A DNA stretch of 64,000 nt from Mucilaginibacter sp. (lineage in GTDB: Bacteria > Bacteroidota > Bacteroidia > Sphingobacteriales > Sphingobacteriaceae): the NCBI RefSeq assembly GCF_025359345.1, contig NZ_JANYGQ010000020.1, positions 1 to 64,000 of the forward strand, in the 5' to 3' direction. Below the pieces are notes generated by a model that saw only the letters and a list, made by a program, of their open reading frames with translations, had not been told where the DNA came from and did not search any database. This document shows positions 18,653 through 27,496 of the stretch, one piece after another. Position numbers and translations under genes: made by a program. Numbering within the stretch: position 1 is the first letter of the stretch; each line of letters begins with the position of its first letter.

Positions 18653-19771
18653 TTGATTTTATACATCTCCTTATATCTTTACTTAGTAGGGTTAAGTTTT
18701 CTTGATTACGTTAAGATTTCTAAAGTAAGCAGGGTATTGTTTATATATGCAGGTAGCGCGTTCACTTTTTTAGTGTTTTGGGCACTTGCAAGTCTCAGGT
18801 GGAAAACGGGGACCGATTGGGATAGTTATTACGATTCATTTAGCTATTTTTCGGAGGTTTACGCAAAGTTATTTGAGCCTGGTTTTTCATTTTTACTTTC
18901 CTTTGTCAGGAGTTTTACGGATAACTACACCATATTCCTAACTATATTCTCATTTCTGTGCCTGTCGTTAAAATTTAAGTTCTTTTTAAAATACCATAAA
19001 GAAACAATATTTACGGTTTTGCTATTGTTTTTGTGCTATTATTTTGCCGATATATTTGCTGTTCGGCAAAATCTCGCAATTTCTCTTACGTTATTTAGTA
19101 CGATTTTTATTATTGAGCGCAAGCCCATAATTTTCGCGGTGTTTGTTGGCGTTGCTGCATCAATACACATCACAGCTGTTCTCTACTTTGCAGCCTACTA
19201 TATTTACTGGGCCAATATTAGTGACCGGTCATTTTATATTTTAATAGGCGTCAGTTTTGTTTTTGGGGTATTTAGCCTTGATGAAAAATTATTGAACCTC
19301 CTGCTCCAGGTGGTTGGCGTTGGGGGCCGGGCCGGTGAGAAAATAAGCGGATATCTGAACGGCGAATACGATACGGGTAACCCAACTGGAAATCCGCTCG
19401 TGCTTTATTTACTTGGAACCGTCAAACGAATTATTTTCATACCAATTTTTGTTTTCATCAAGAATAAACTTCGAGATACCACCCCTTTGGTGCAGGGATA
19501 TTTTAAACTGTACATGGTGGGTAATATAATCTACTTTTTGTTTGCTAAAGACTTAGCCGTATTTGCAAGGGCTTCAGTTTCTTACCTTTTCTTTGAGATT
19601 TTTTTAGTTGCCTATACAATAAATTACTTTAGAAATTCAAAAAAAGCATTGGTACTGGTTTTTGCGATAGCTATGATAGTGGTGTTAAGCAGGTATAATG
19701 CTCTAATTAATTCATACAAGGAACTTTATGTGCCATATAACTCAATTTTCGATAAACATTTTGAAAGGTAG
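18653..19771 (+). CDS. EpsG-family polysaccharide polymerase (Wzy role)
   Basis: This is a 372-residue integral membrane protein with about ten hydrophobic segments. The EpsG signature SLRWKTGTDWDSYYDSF follows the second segment, and FAVRQNLAISLTLFS follows later. The family stands in for Wzy, polymerising repeat units in the periplasm. The TTG at 18653 is taken as start because it gives the usual N-terminus beginning with the first membrane span and no earlier or nearby ATG would keep it. It lies 63 bases after the WbsX gene. Confidence 0.78.
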   Translation: MILYISLYLYLVGLSFLDYVKISKVSRVLFIYAGSAFTFLVFWALASLRWKTGTDWDSYYDSFSYFSEVYAKLFEPGFSFLLSFVRSFTDNYTIFLTIFSFLCLSLKFKFFLKYHKETIFTVLLLFLCYYFADIFAVRQNLAISLTLFSTIFIIERKPIIFAVFVGVAASIHITAVLYFAAYYIYWANISDRSFYILIGVSFVFGVFSLDEKLLNLLLQVVGVGGRAGEKISGYLNGEYDTGNPTGNPLVLYLLGTVKRIIFIPIFVFIKNKLRDTTPLVQGYFKLYMVGNIIYFLFAKDLAVFARASVSYLFFEIFLVAYTINYFRNSKKALVLVFAIAMIVVLSRYNALINSYKELYVPYNSIFDKHFER

Positions 19772-19778
19772 TAGGTAA

Positions 19779-20945
19779 ATGATTTTAGTTAGTGAAGTCG
19801 TTCATCCAGGCGAAGTGCACCTTGAGTTTAACGCTGCCTTGTTGCAGGTGTTTAGTTCTGTCTACCCTAACGAATCATTTATTTACCGGGCAGAAGACGA
19901 ACAGTTGAAATTAGTTAAAGAGCGTATTTTAACTCCTTTAAATATTGAATTTTGTGGCTTTGATAGCTATTACGATCCTAAAGCGTTTTCGTGGCCGGCA
20001 AGAATTTTTGGAGAGATAAAAGAAATCTACCGTTCACTGCGGTTAGGGGAAAAGCGGAATGTTAGCACTTATTTGTGGACATGTCTTTTCCCGACGGGCC
20101 ATCTTTTTTTAAGTCTTTATTTATTTATTTTTCGAAGTAAAAAAGCCAAACATTTAATTGTTCTGCATGGCGAGCTCGAATTTTTAAAATCAGCAAATCG
20201 AAAGAAAACCACCATTGCTTTTGGCGTTATGTTAAAACTTGCAATAAACCTGGGTAATAAAACAACCAGGTATATTGTACTTGGCGACCGCATAAAGGGC
20301 CACCTTGAGAGTTACTTTTCAAATAATGTCACTAAAAGGATAATCACAATATTACATCCTTATTCATATCATTCGGATTATAAGCAGGTTGCTTTTGACG
20401 TGGATAAGACGCCGTTAACGTTGGGAGCTATTGGAACGCAGATGCTTTCAAAAAATTCAAACTTAATTTTTGAACTGGCTCGGATACTCGAAAAGGAAAT
20501 TGCCAGGGGAGCATTGGATTTCAGGACGATCGGCAAAGTGCTGCCCGAAATATCCCCGTTTACAAATAAATTGGTTAATCAACGTTACCCTGACGCATTT
20601 GTCCCAAACGCTATTTTTGAAACCGAAGTCGGGAAACTAGATTTTGTTTTGTTTTTTTATAGCAATGATTCTTATCAATTATGCGCAAGCGGGGCGATTT
20701 TTGAGGTGATCAAACTTGGAATACCTATAATTTCAATTTATAACGATTACTTTGACTGGCTTTTTAATGACTACGGCGAAATGGGATTTCTTTGTAAAGA
20801 CATAAACGAGATGAGCGCGGTGATTTTAAATATTGTTAACGGGAAACTGACGACAGAAATAGATGTTTTTGTAAGAAATATAGAGACCTTTAAGACGAAA
20901 AATAATTTGCAGTCAATTGCCACAGATTTAGCGACCAAATTATGA
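19779..20945 (+). CDS. Probable GT-B fold glycosyltransferase, divergent
   Basis: This is a 388-residue protein without a strong textbook motif. A HGELEF segment at the end of the first domain, the interdomain TLGAIGTQMLSKNSN and a second domain with CASGAIFEVIKLGIPIISI look like a GT4-type transferase. The residues of the donor-binding region are diverged, so sugar and linkage are unknown. It is 7 bases behind the polymerase gene and overlaps the next glycosyltransferase by 4 bases (ATGA), which supports a shared role in building the repeat unit. Confidence 0.6.
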   Translation: MILVSEVVHPGEVHLEFNAALLQVFSSVYPNESFIYRAEDEQLKLVKERILTPLNIEFCGFDSYYDPKAFSWPARIFGEIKEIYRSLRLGEKRNVSTYLWTCLFPTGHLFLSLYLFIFRSKKAKHLIVLHGELEFLKSANRKKTTIAFGVMLKLAINLGNKTTRYIVLGDRIKGHLESYFSNNVTKRIITILHPYSYHSDYKQVAFDVDKTPLTLGAIGTQMLSKNSNLIFELARILEKEIARGALDFRTIGKVLPEISPFTNKLVNQRYPDAFVPNAIFETEVGKLDFVLFFYSNDSYQLCASGAIFEVIKLGIPIISIYNDYFDWLFNDYGEMGFLCKDINEMSAVILNIVNGKLTTEIDVFVRNIETFKTKNNLQSIATDLATKL

Positions 20946-21715
20946 TTGAAGATATTTCAATATCGGTAATTATACCCTGTTTTAATTCCGAAAATACTAT
21001 ACAAGATTGCGTCAATTCGGTTTTAAACCAGTCGGTTAGTGTTAACGAACTAATTATTATTGATGATGGCAGTACCGATAATACAAGAACCATAATTAAA
21101 GAGATCCTCAAAGAGATGCCCCCTGAAATTAAGGCTATTTCAATTGAACAACAAAATCAGGGCCCCTCGGCGGCGAGAAATAATGGAGTGAAAATCTCAT
21201 CGTCGGCTTATATAGCGTTTTTAGACAGCGACGATAAATGGTTCCCTGAGAATATTCGTTTAATAAAAGAATTTATTACAGCTAATAACAGTTACGACGT
21301 TGTATCAACGAAGTATCAATCGGCGCCCACAGCTTTTACCGGAGAGGTTACTTTTAAAAAATTACTTTTTAAAAATTATTTTCTAACGCCTTGTGTAGTT
21401 GTAAAAAGGAAAACATTTCAGATGCAAAATGGTTTTGATGAAGGTATGCGTTTTTCCGAAGACTATTTTTTGTGGTTGAATATAATACATAAGGGGAGGG
21501 GCTATTTATTGCCTTATACCGGTGCCCGTAATATCGAAGATAAAAAACCATTCGGGCAAAAAGGACTATCTTCCAATTTGAAGGAAATGCATCTGGGCGT
21601 ATTGAAAGCATTCCAACAGCTTTCTCAGTCTCAAAAGATAAGTTATCGGGAATACCTTATGGTAGCTTTTTTTGAAAATATAAAATATCTCAGGCGATTG
21701 CTGATATCTCACTAA
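20942..21715 (+). CDS. Glycosyltransferase family 2
   Basis: This is a 257-residue GT-A transferase. Key motifs are ISVIIPCFNSENTI at the start, IIDDGSTDNT, GPSAARNNGVK and the DxD-like FLDSDDKW. The later FDEGMRFSEDYFLWLNI is typical for the acceptor side. It is shorter than the GT2 at 15795 but complete. It is coupled to the previous gene through an ATGA overlap. Sugar specificity cannot be read from the sequence. Confidence 0.87.
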   Translation: MIEDISISVIIPCFNSENTIQDCVNSVLNQSVSVNELIIIDDGSTDNTRTIIKEILKEMPPEIKAISIEQQNQGPSAARNNGVKISSSAYIAFLDSDDKWFPENIRLIKEFITANNSYDVVSTKYQSAPTAFTGEVTFKKLLFKNYFLTPCVVVKRKTFQMQNGFDEGMRFSEDYFLWLNIIHKGRGYLLPYTGARNIEDKKPFGQKGLSSNLKEMHLGVLKAFQQLSQSQKISYREYLMVAFFENIKYLRRLLISH

Positions 21716-21737
21716 TAATTCATTTGTACATTATATT

Positions 21738-23111
21738 ATGAAAAAAACGTTATTGCTGATTTGCATAATTTTATCATTAAATCGTGGTACAAATGCAGCC
21801 CGCTTCTTTAAGAATAAATCATTGACTAATGATAATATTGTTTCGGTTCAAGCTTACGGGGCGAAAGGTGACGGTCATACGGATGATGCCGCTGCGTTTG
21901 AAAAAGCAATATTGTTTTGTATTAAGAGGCATAAACAATGTTACGTGCCGAAAACAAATAGTTCATATAATATCTCGACGACTATAAGGGTGAATTTAGA
22001 GCCGGGCGAATCGTTAAGTATTTCATCAAATGGGGCTGTAATAAAACCGGTAAGCCCACCTGTTAATAGCGCCGGGTGGAATTTGACAGCGTTTAAAGAA
22101 CATATTTTTCTTTCGGTAGGGAAGAAAATTTATGGACTGGGGAATGACATGTTCAAGTATAGCAACGGCTCGGCGGTTGAAGTCTCAGGGCTGGAATTTG
22201 ACGGCGCGAACTTGCAGGGGCCGTTTGCACCGACTGCGTTAAGCACCGATATATTTATTGGGATGCAGGTACTGGCAGAAAAGGTAGCTATATCTAATTG
22301 TGTATTCAAAAATATATATGGGTATGGAATAACAATTTATAACGTTAAAAACGCTTTCCTAAATCATTGTAAATTTGAAAATGTGGGGGGGCGGGGTGGC
22401 ACCCCTATTGCCCAAAAAATAGATCGTGATGCTTTTGGCGATGGAGTTCATTTTTCAATGGTGAAAGCAAATGGTAAGGTTACTATACAAAACTGCAGCT
22501 TTAACGGGCTTAAAACCCAGGGAAGAAGAAGCAGATCTGCTATTACATTTGAGTTTTCAAATCAGCCTTATGCAGCTTTTGTTACTAATGTGAGCATTTC
22601 CGGGTTTGCAAAGTGTATGCATATAGAGGAAAGTGCTGCAACAACCGTTAATTTGGACCAGGTCCGCATGTCTGATTTTAATTTTGGAATAGTAAACGTA
22701 TTGAATGATCGGTCTGTTGTTTCTCTTAATAACGTTAAAATGGATGTTGGGATAGCTGATGGCAATGACGGAGGGGATGCGCTCGCTTTCCTTAACTACC
22801 GGAGCAAAGCCAAAATTTACGTAGCAAACTCTTACCTTAATTTTAATGGAAAAAAACAATCATATCAGAGTGCGCCCGGTCTGGTAAAGGTTCGAAATAC
22901 CATTATAAATGGTAATAACACAAACTTTTTTTTTGCTGATGGGAGTACAGTTTTTGATCATTGTACCTTTGTCGCTTTTGGTGGAAACGGCCCGTCATTT
23001 TGGGGCGGCATGCTTAGCAATTACAAATTAATTAATTGCACGCTAAAAAACAGTTCAACTATACATGCAAACGGGCAAAAACTTAAATTGGAAATCCAAA
23101 AAGGGCGATAA
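21738..23111 (+). CDS. Secreted right-handed beta-helix protein (pectate-lyase-3 superfamily)
   Basis: This is a 457-residue protein with a signal peptide (MKKTLLLICIILSLN..TNA) followed by VSVQAYGAKGDGHTDDAAAF, the opening of the pectate-lyase-3/beta-helix fold. Many parallel-strand repeats with asparagine ladders follow (VAISNCVFKNIYGYGITIYN, for example). Such proteins cut, epimerise or bind acidic polysaccharides. In this place it may trim or modify the exported glycan, or degrade chains left in the periplasm. Catalytic residues cannot be assigned, so the enzyme class is open. Confidence 0.75.
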   Translation: MKKTLLLICIILSLNRGTNAARFFKNKSLTNDNIVSVQAYGAKGDGHTDDAAAFEKAILFCIKRHKQCYVPKTNSSYNISTTIRVNLEPGESLSISSNGAVIKPVSPPVNSAGWNLTAFKEHIFLSVGKKIYGLGNDMFKYSNGSAVEVSGLEFDGANLQGPFAPTALSTDIFIGMQVLAEKVAISNCVFKNIYGYGITIYNVKNAFLNHCKFENVGGRGGTPIAQKIDRDAFGDGVHFSMVKANGKVTIQNCSFNGLKTQGRRSRSAITFEFSNQPYAAFVTNVSISGFAKCMHIEESAATTVNLDQVRMSDFNFGIVNVLNDRSVVSLNNVKMDVGIADGNDGGDALAFLNYRSKAKIYVANSYLNFNGKKQSYQSAPGLVKVRNTIINGNNTNFFFADGSTVFDHCTFVAFGGNGPSFWGGMLSNYKLINCTLKNSSTIHANGQKLKLEIQKGR

Positions 23112-23116
23112 TAATA

Positions 23117-23136
23117 AAAGCAGTTATACCTGCTTT
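23117..23136 (+). terminator. Short stem-loop after the beta-helix gene (weak terminator candidate)
   Basis: A 7-bp perfect stem (23117-23123 with 23130-23136) and a 6-base loop lie 5 bases after the stop codon. There is no T-run after it, so it is at best a weak terminator or an mRNA-stabilising hairpin. Confidence 0.3.
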
Positions 23137-23210
23137 AAAAATGTGCATTTGTTTGCCTTAAAAGTCCGGGGCGTTGCATCAAAATATCTCTTTAATTTTT
23201 TTAACTTGTT

Positions 23211-24323
23211 GTGAAGATACTAATAGTAATAACCAGGGGTGACTCGATTGGCGGTGCTCAAACTCACGTAATAACATTATCGAAATTGCTTCAACGCCAC
23301 GGACACGACGTGCTGATTTGCTATGGCGGGGAGCTAGCGGGGCCTTTAAATCAGTTGATAGTTGCTGCCGGACTGAATTCTGTAACCGTCCCCAGTTTAT
23401 GCCGTGAAATATCCCTGATCAATGATATAAAAGCAATTTTTCAATTACGTAAAGTAGCTAATAGGTTTAAACCGGACGTGATATCACTGCATTCAAGTAA
23501 AACCGGAATTGTAGGGCGGTTAAGTAACTTATTTTCCGGCCGTCCAGTTGTCTTCACGGTGCACGGCTGGGCTTTTACTGAAGGAGTAAATCGTACGGGA
23601 GCTGTTCTATACAAATTAATTGAGAAGGCCCTCGCCGGCCTGGCTGCTAAAATTATAGTTGTATCGGATTATGATAAAAAGATAGCTTTAAAAAATAATG
23701 TCTCTAATTCAAGAACGATTGAAAGGGTATATAATGGAGTTGATGTTGGGACCTATGGCAAGGATTTTTCCGGGGCGAAGGGGACAGTCGACATTGTGAT
23801 GGTCGCTAGGTTTGACGACCAGAAAGATCATGAAACATTAATATTGGCGTGTAATGATATCGACAATATAAAGGTTCACCTTTTAGGCGATGGCCCCAAA
23901 TTTGAAAAAACAGTCGGGTTGGTTAACGACTTGAAAATTGGCGATAAATTTATATTCTACGGATATTCGAATAGCGTGGAAGAAGTACTAAAAAAAGCAG
24001 ATATTTTTGTTTTGATATCCAATTGGGAAGGATTCCCAATTTCTACATTGGAGGCTTTAAAGTATAGCTTGCCAGTAATTGTTTCTGATGTTGGCGGAGC
24101 CGGGGAGGCTATTATTGACGGCGAAACCGGGTATTCTGTAAAAAGAAAAGATGTAGCTGATTTAAAGTCAAAATTGGTTAAACTAATCAATGATCCAGTC
24201 CTTAGGCAAACGATGGGATTGGCGGGAAACAGGTTATTGCTTCAGCAATTTTCGTCCGAGGCTATGTATAAAAACACACTCGAAGTTTTCGAATCTGCTA
24301 TTTTGAAAAAAAGCTCGAATTAG
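23211..24323 (+). CDS. Glycosyltransferase family 4
   Basis: This is a 370-residue GT-B transferase. The N-terminal domain has GGAQTHVITLSKLLQRHGHDV and FTVHGWAFTEG. The C-terminal domain has VARFDDQKDHETLI, LLGDGP and the donor-binding EGFPISTLEALKYSLPVI followed by VGGAGEAI. The start is GTG at 23211, which gives the standard MKILIVITRGDSIGG beginning. It stands 99 bases after the beta-helix gene and is the last glycosyltransferase of the first cluster. Confidence 0.9.
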   Translation: MKILIVITRGDSIGGAQTHVITLSKLLQRHGHDVLICYGGELAGPLNQLIVAAGLNSVTVPSLCREISLINDIKAIFQLRKVANRFKPDVISLHSSKTGIVGRLSNLFSGRPVVFTVHGWAFTEGVNRTGAVLYKLIEKALAGLAAKIIVVSDYDKKIALKNNVSNSRTIERVYNGVDVGTYGKDFSGAKGTVDIVMVARFDDQKDHETLILACNDIDNIKVHLLGDGPKFEKTVGLVNDLKIGDKFIFYGYSNSVEEVLKKADIFVLISNWEGFPISTLEALKYSLPVIVSDVGGAGEAIIDGETGYSVKRKDVADLKSKLVKLINDPVLRQTMGLAGNRLLLQQFSSEAMYKNTLEVFESAILKKSSN

Positions 24324-24818
24324 TCCTGTTAATAATTTTCGGTAATCCCATAGGCATATCATCCCGCTTTTCATTGTTCTCTATACATTCATTAATTATC
24401 TTTCAGGTATTTAACTATTGCTTAATATTCTCCGCGTCTTTTTGGATGTTACCTGTGGTAAACAATTTACCTGGACATCGCTCCATTAATGAAGCACTGT
24501 CGCAACGCATAAAAACAACAACAATGTGCACTTTATGTAAAAATAATGTGATTTTTCGAAAATTTCGAAGAAAATATATAAAACGAAAGGTTTAGTTAAG
24601 TACCTTTGCGGCATTGAACTTTATCATTTGGGTAAAAGTGTGAACAACATAATAAATGCCTCATCAGCGCCTATGTTATCATCTCCCTAAATTTGTATCA
24701 TTTACTTATAAAAAAATTAAACAGAAGATTAATTTAATTAGTTAAAAACGACTAATTTTTTTTCTGGAAAACAAATTTTCACTTGTTTGGTTAAAAAGAA
24801 AGTGGAACTAAAGACTAT
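24324..24818. other. Intergenic stretch before the priming transferase gene
   Basis: About 500 AT-rich bases lie between the GT4 and the sugar-phosphate transferase genes. An open frame at 24374-24595 has no recognisable motif and is not called. A possible -7 promoter element is at 24601. The last 100 bases are A/T runs without an obvious stem-loop. Confidence 0.5.
24601..24608 (+). promoter_or_regulatory. Possible Bacteroidota -7 element
   Basis: The octamer TACCTTTG fits the TAnnTTTG consensus. No convincing -33 TTG is found at the usual distance. If real, it would give a leader of about 200 bases for the priming transferase gene. Confidence 0.28.
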
Positions 24819-25799
24819 ATGGAATTACTGGTAGCGGAAGACGTACAATTATATAGTAGGAATTTAAATCAAGATAAAACCTCGTTTTTTGAAATTGAGC
24901 TTGGCTTTAATAAAATAGAAGTATTTTGTCCAGAAGACCAACATGACAAAATCCAGGATCTGTTATACGCGCTTTTACGGAAAAAACCTGCACGTATAAA
25001 AAAGATGTTCTCTTCGAACAAGAAGATAATTTTATACTATCAAACTCATTTAATTAATCATCTTGATAAACTTCACCTGATAAATTATATCGAAAATGGC
25101 TTTACGGCTTATTCGCTTGTTGATTTTTTAGAAGAGATAAATGGATTTACCGAGGTGGATTTACTTGACTGGGATTATTTTATAGGAAAGGATGACTTTT
25201 CTGTACTCAGAAATACCCGAAAAGTTGCGTTGAAAAGATTAGCTGATTACTTTCATGCAATTATTTTATTTGTTTTAACCTTGCCGATATCGATAATTAC
25301 AGCGATTTGTATTAAGCTTGAATCTCCCGGCCCAATTTTTTATTTACAAACCAGGGTTGGCCAATTTAATGAGGAGTTTAAGGTTATTAAATTCCGCTCC
25401 ATGACTGTTGATGCAGAAAGCAAAGGGGCGCAATGGGCACAGAAGGCCGATCCACGCATAACCAGGGTGGGTAAGTTTATCAGAAAAACGCGTATCGATG
25501 AGATCCCTCAATTAATCAATGTTTTAAGAGGGGAAATGTCATTGATTGGCCCACGCCCTGAAAGGAGAGTGTTTATCAATATGCTGACTAATGAAATTCC
25601 GTTCTATGAATTCAGGCACAGCATATTACCTGGTATAACTGGTTTGGCACAAGTGAAGTACCCATATGGAGCTTCGATTGAAGATGGGGTTTGGAAACAT
25701 AAATACGATTTATATTATATAAGAAATCAAAATTTTTTCCTTGATGCCAAGATAATATTCCTAACGATAAGAACTGTTCTAAGTGGTTTAGGAATATAA
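24819..25799 (+). CDS. Polyprenyl-phosphate sugar-1-phosphate transferase, short form
   Basis: This 326-residue protein has the bacterial sugar transferase domain from about residue 140: a single hydrophobic segment (FHAIILFVLTLPISIITAIC), then ESPGPIFYLQTRVGQ, FKVIKFRSMTVDAE, RKTRIDEIPQLINVLRGEMSLIGPRPE (read as consecutive blocks) and PGITGLAQVKYPYG. It should start repeat-unit synthesis by moving a sugar-1-phosphate to undecaprenyl phosphate. The N-terminal 140 residues are soluble-looking and lack the four membrane helices of WcaJ-type enzymes; compare the full-size enzyme at 53181. It closes the first cluster. Confidence 0.87.
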   Translation: MELLVAEDVQLYSRNLNQDKTSFFEIELGFNKIEVFCPEDQHDKIQDLLYALLRKKPARIKKMFSSNKKIILYYQTHLINHLDKLHLINYIENGFTAYSLVDFLEEINGFTEVDLLDWDYFIGKDDFSVLRNTRKVALKRLADYFHAIILFVLTLPISIITAICIKLESPGPIFYLQTRVGQFNEEFKVIKFRSMTVDAESKGAQWAQKADPRITRVGKFIRKTRIDEIPQLINVLRGEMSLIGPRPERRVFINMLTNEIPFYEFRHSILPGITGLAQVKYPYGASIEDGVWKHKYDLYYIRNQNFFLDAKIIFLTIRTVLSGLGI

Positions 25800-26079
25800 A
25801 TAAAGTCTGTATAACATACAAACGATAAGCTATTGGCTTTCTGAGCAGAAAAAATTAGTGGTTAACCTCTAATTAGCCAAACTTAAAGATGTTACTCCGC
25901 ACAAGGTCTATGCAGTAGTGCCATTGATAACTACTAAAGCTACTTTTCTTCTGGTTCAATAAGTTACTTACTCGCATTGCTTTTTTACGCGTTGTTAAAC
26001 TTAAAAATGCATTAGATGTGGCTGGTACAGGGATGCAATATTTTATTAATTTTGAAAAATATCAAGTGTTTGTTTAATA
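25800..26079. other. Gene-free AT-rich stretch
   Basis: I find no convincing open frame, hairpin terminator or repeat in these bases on either strand. Together with the wrecked gene that follows, this marks a gene-poor break between the first cluster and the Wzi genes. Confidence 0.4.
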
Positions 26080-26113
26080 TTTGTGAAAATTCGGTCTAAG
26101 GTTGTTACTTTTG
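26080..26113 (+). promoter_or_regulatory. Candidate Bacteroidota promoter upstream of the wrecked CapD-like gene
   Basis: TTTG at 26080-26083 and TACTTTTG at 26106-26113 fit the -33 and -7 elements, with a spacer of 22 bases, slightly longer than usual. It lies about 105 bases before the remnant start codon at 26219, so it may be the old promoter of that gene. Confidence 0.4.
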
Positions 26114-26218
26114 TCATAATTGAAGGGGCGCTATTCGCAGTCAGACCAATATCGCGTTTGATTGAATATTGAATTAGCTTAAGTGAGTTTCGGGTAATTT
26201 ATAGCTTATTATTTGAAC

Positions 26219-26829
26219 ATGAATTCATCTTCGTTATTTAAGCAGATAAACATGGTATCCCGCTGGATAGTTTTTACATCTCGATTTATTAATCACCTTT
26301 TTATCATCCAGCTATTGCCTATTTGATTAATACTTATTTAATATTTATCAGATAAACTCAATGGAGTTTTATCCTTGTGCCCTAAAATTGAAGAAATACA
26401 TACTGAAAAAGGCTTTCAGGCGTTTATTGGAAACGTAAGAGACTCAAAAAGATGCAGCAATTGTTTGAAAAATACAAGCCTCATTACGTTTATCACACGA
26501 TGGCCTATGCGCACGCTCCAATTGTGGAAGATAAAGCAACTGAGGCCATAACTAGTGTTTTAAGCATTGAAGCAGTAGTCGATTTTTCTGTAAAATACTG
26601 CATAAAAATAAATATGCCGATTGCTTCGGATAGAACAGCAAATCCAACAAATGCAATGGCTGCTTCAAAAAGAATTACTGAAATTTATCTGCAGTTGCTT
26701 AATAAGTTAATCTGTGATAGAGATCACGTTTTTACCAATGGCTCAAGCAATAATGACAGGCACGTGGCAATGTCAATAAAGCGGATAATACAAGAATTTA
26801 AAAGCAAAAATCGATCTTTGAGGAATTAG
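26219..26829 (+). pseudogene. Remnant of a CapD/FlaA1-type nucleotide-sugar 4,6-dehydratase
   Basis: Three broken pieces together resemble a CapD/FlaA1/WbpM-type protein, whose full length would be roughly 600 residues or more. From the ATG at 26219, a 34-codon piece (MNSSSLFKQINMVSRWIVF) looks like the usual N-terminal start before the first membrane helix and then stops. From about 26380, KIEEIHTEKGFQAFIGNVRD is in another frame. The frame shifts again near 26450 into LFEKYKPHYVYHTMAYAHAPIVE, ASDRTANPTNAMAASKRITEIYLQ, which matches the STDKAVNPTNVMGASK region with key residues changed. The rest of the domain is missing. An ORF can be read at 26452-26829, but it is not a functional enzyme. 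Confidence 0.75.
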
Positions 26830-26851
26830 ATATTACACGTAACGCTACCAT

Positions 26852-27496
26852 ATGAAAAAAATATTACTCTTCATCATCCCTCTTTGTTTTATTGGGTCGT
26901 GCAACAAAAGCACTGTTAGTAACGAGATGGTGGTGTACCATAATGACTTTGAAACCAACGATCTGTCGAACATAACCAATGGCACGATCACCCAATTTAA
27001 TAACTCCTCGGTATTAGGGCGATATAATGACACCAGTTTTACCCTGTCACTAAAAAGCCTGCCTAATCACGATCTTATTACCATTTCGTTTGATTTGTAT
27101 ATTCACGATAGTTGGGACGGAAATAAAGCTGCTCCTGATGGACCAGACATTTGGGAAATGATAGTAGATAACAGCCGTTACATTTACACTACCTTTTCAA
27201 ATTCCGACTGTTCACCAGGTAATTTCTGTTCGCCGCAGTCGTATCCACTGGATTATCCTAATAACTATAACAACCCGAAAACCGGGGCGTTCAGGACTGA
27301 TTTGCCCGGCGCTTGTAGTTGGGCAAGCAGCACCCATGGCACCACAATGTACAAGATTTCAAAAACCTTTAAACATTCTGACAAAACGTTAGTGCTAAAG
27401 TGCCTGGATAAACTTGTTCAACCGAACACGATTGATCCGAAATGTGACGAAAGTTGGTCAATAGATAATATCAATGTTAAAGCAATTACCTTATGA
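26852..27496 (+). CDS. Hypothetical lipoprotein encoded with the Wzi genes
   Basis: This 214-residue protein has a lipoprotein signal peptide (MKKILLFIIPLCFIGSC, lipobox cysteine 17). The mature part opens with VVYHNDFETNDLSN and is rich in beta-strand-like segments with several cysteines (CSPGNFCSP, GACSW, KCLDK, KCDE). The pattern resembles jelly-roll carbohydrate-binding domains, but no family is recognised. The 3' end overlaps the first Wzi gene by 4 bases (ATGA), so it is probably part of the same outer-membrane assembly. Function unknown. Confidence 0.65.
   Translation: MKKILLFIIPLCFIGSCNKSTVSNEMVVYHNDFETNDLSNITNGTITQFNNSSVLGRYNDTSFTLSLKSLPNHDLITISFDLYIHDSWDGNKAAPDGPDIWEMIVDNSRYIYTTFSNSDCSPGNFCSPQSYPLDYPNNYNNPKTGAFRTDLPGACSWASSTHGTTMYKISKTFKHSDKTLVLKCLDKLVQPNTIDPKCDESWSIDNINVKAITL

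Noticed and set aside
24374..24595. Open frame of 73 codons in the gap before the priming transferase gene
   Set aside because: No motif, signal peptide or start-region support; composition looks like random AT-rich sequence.
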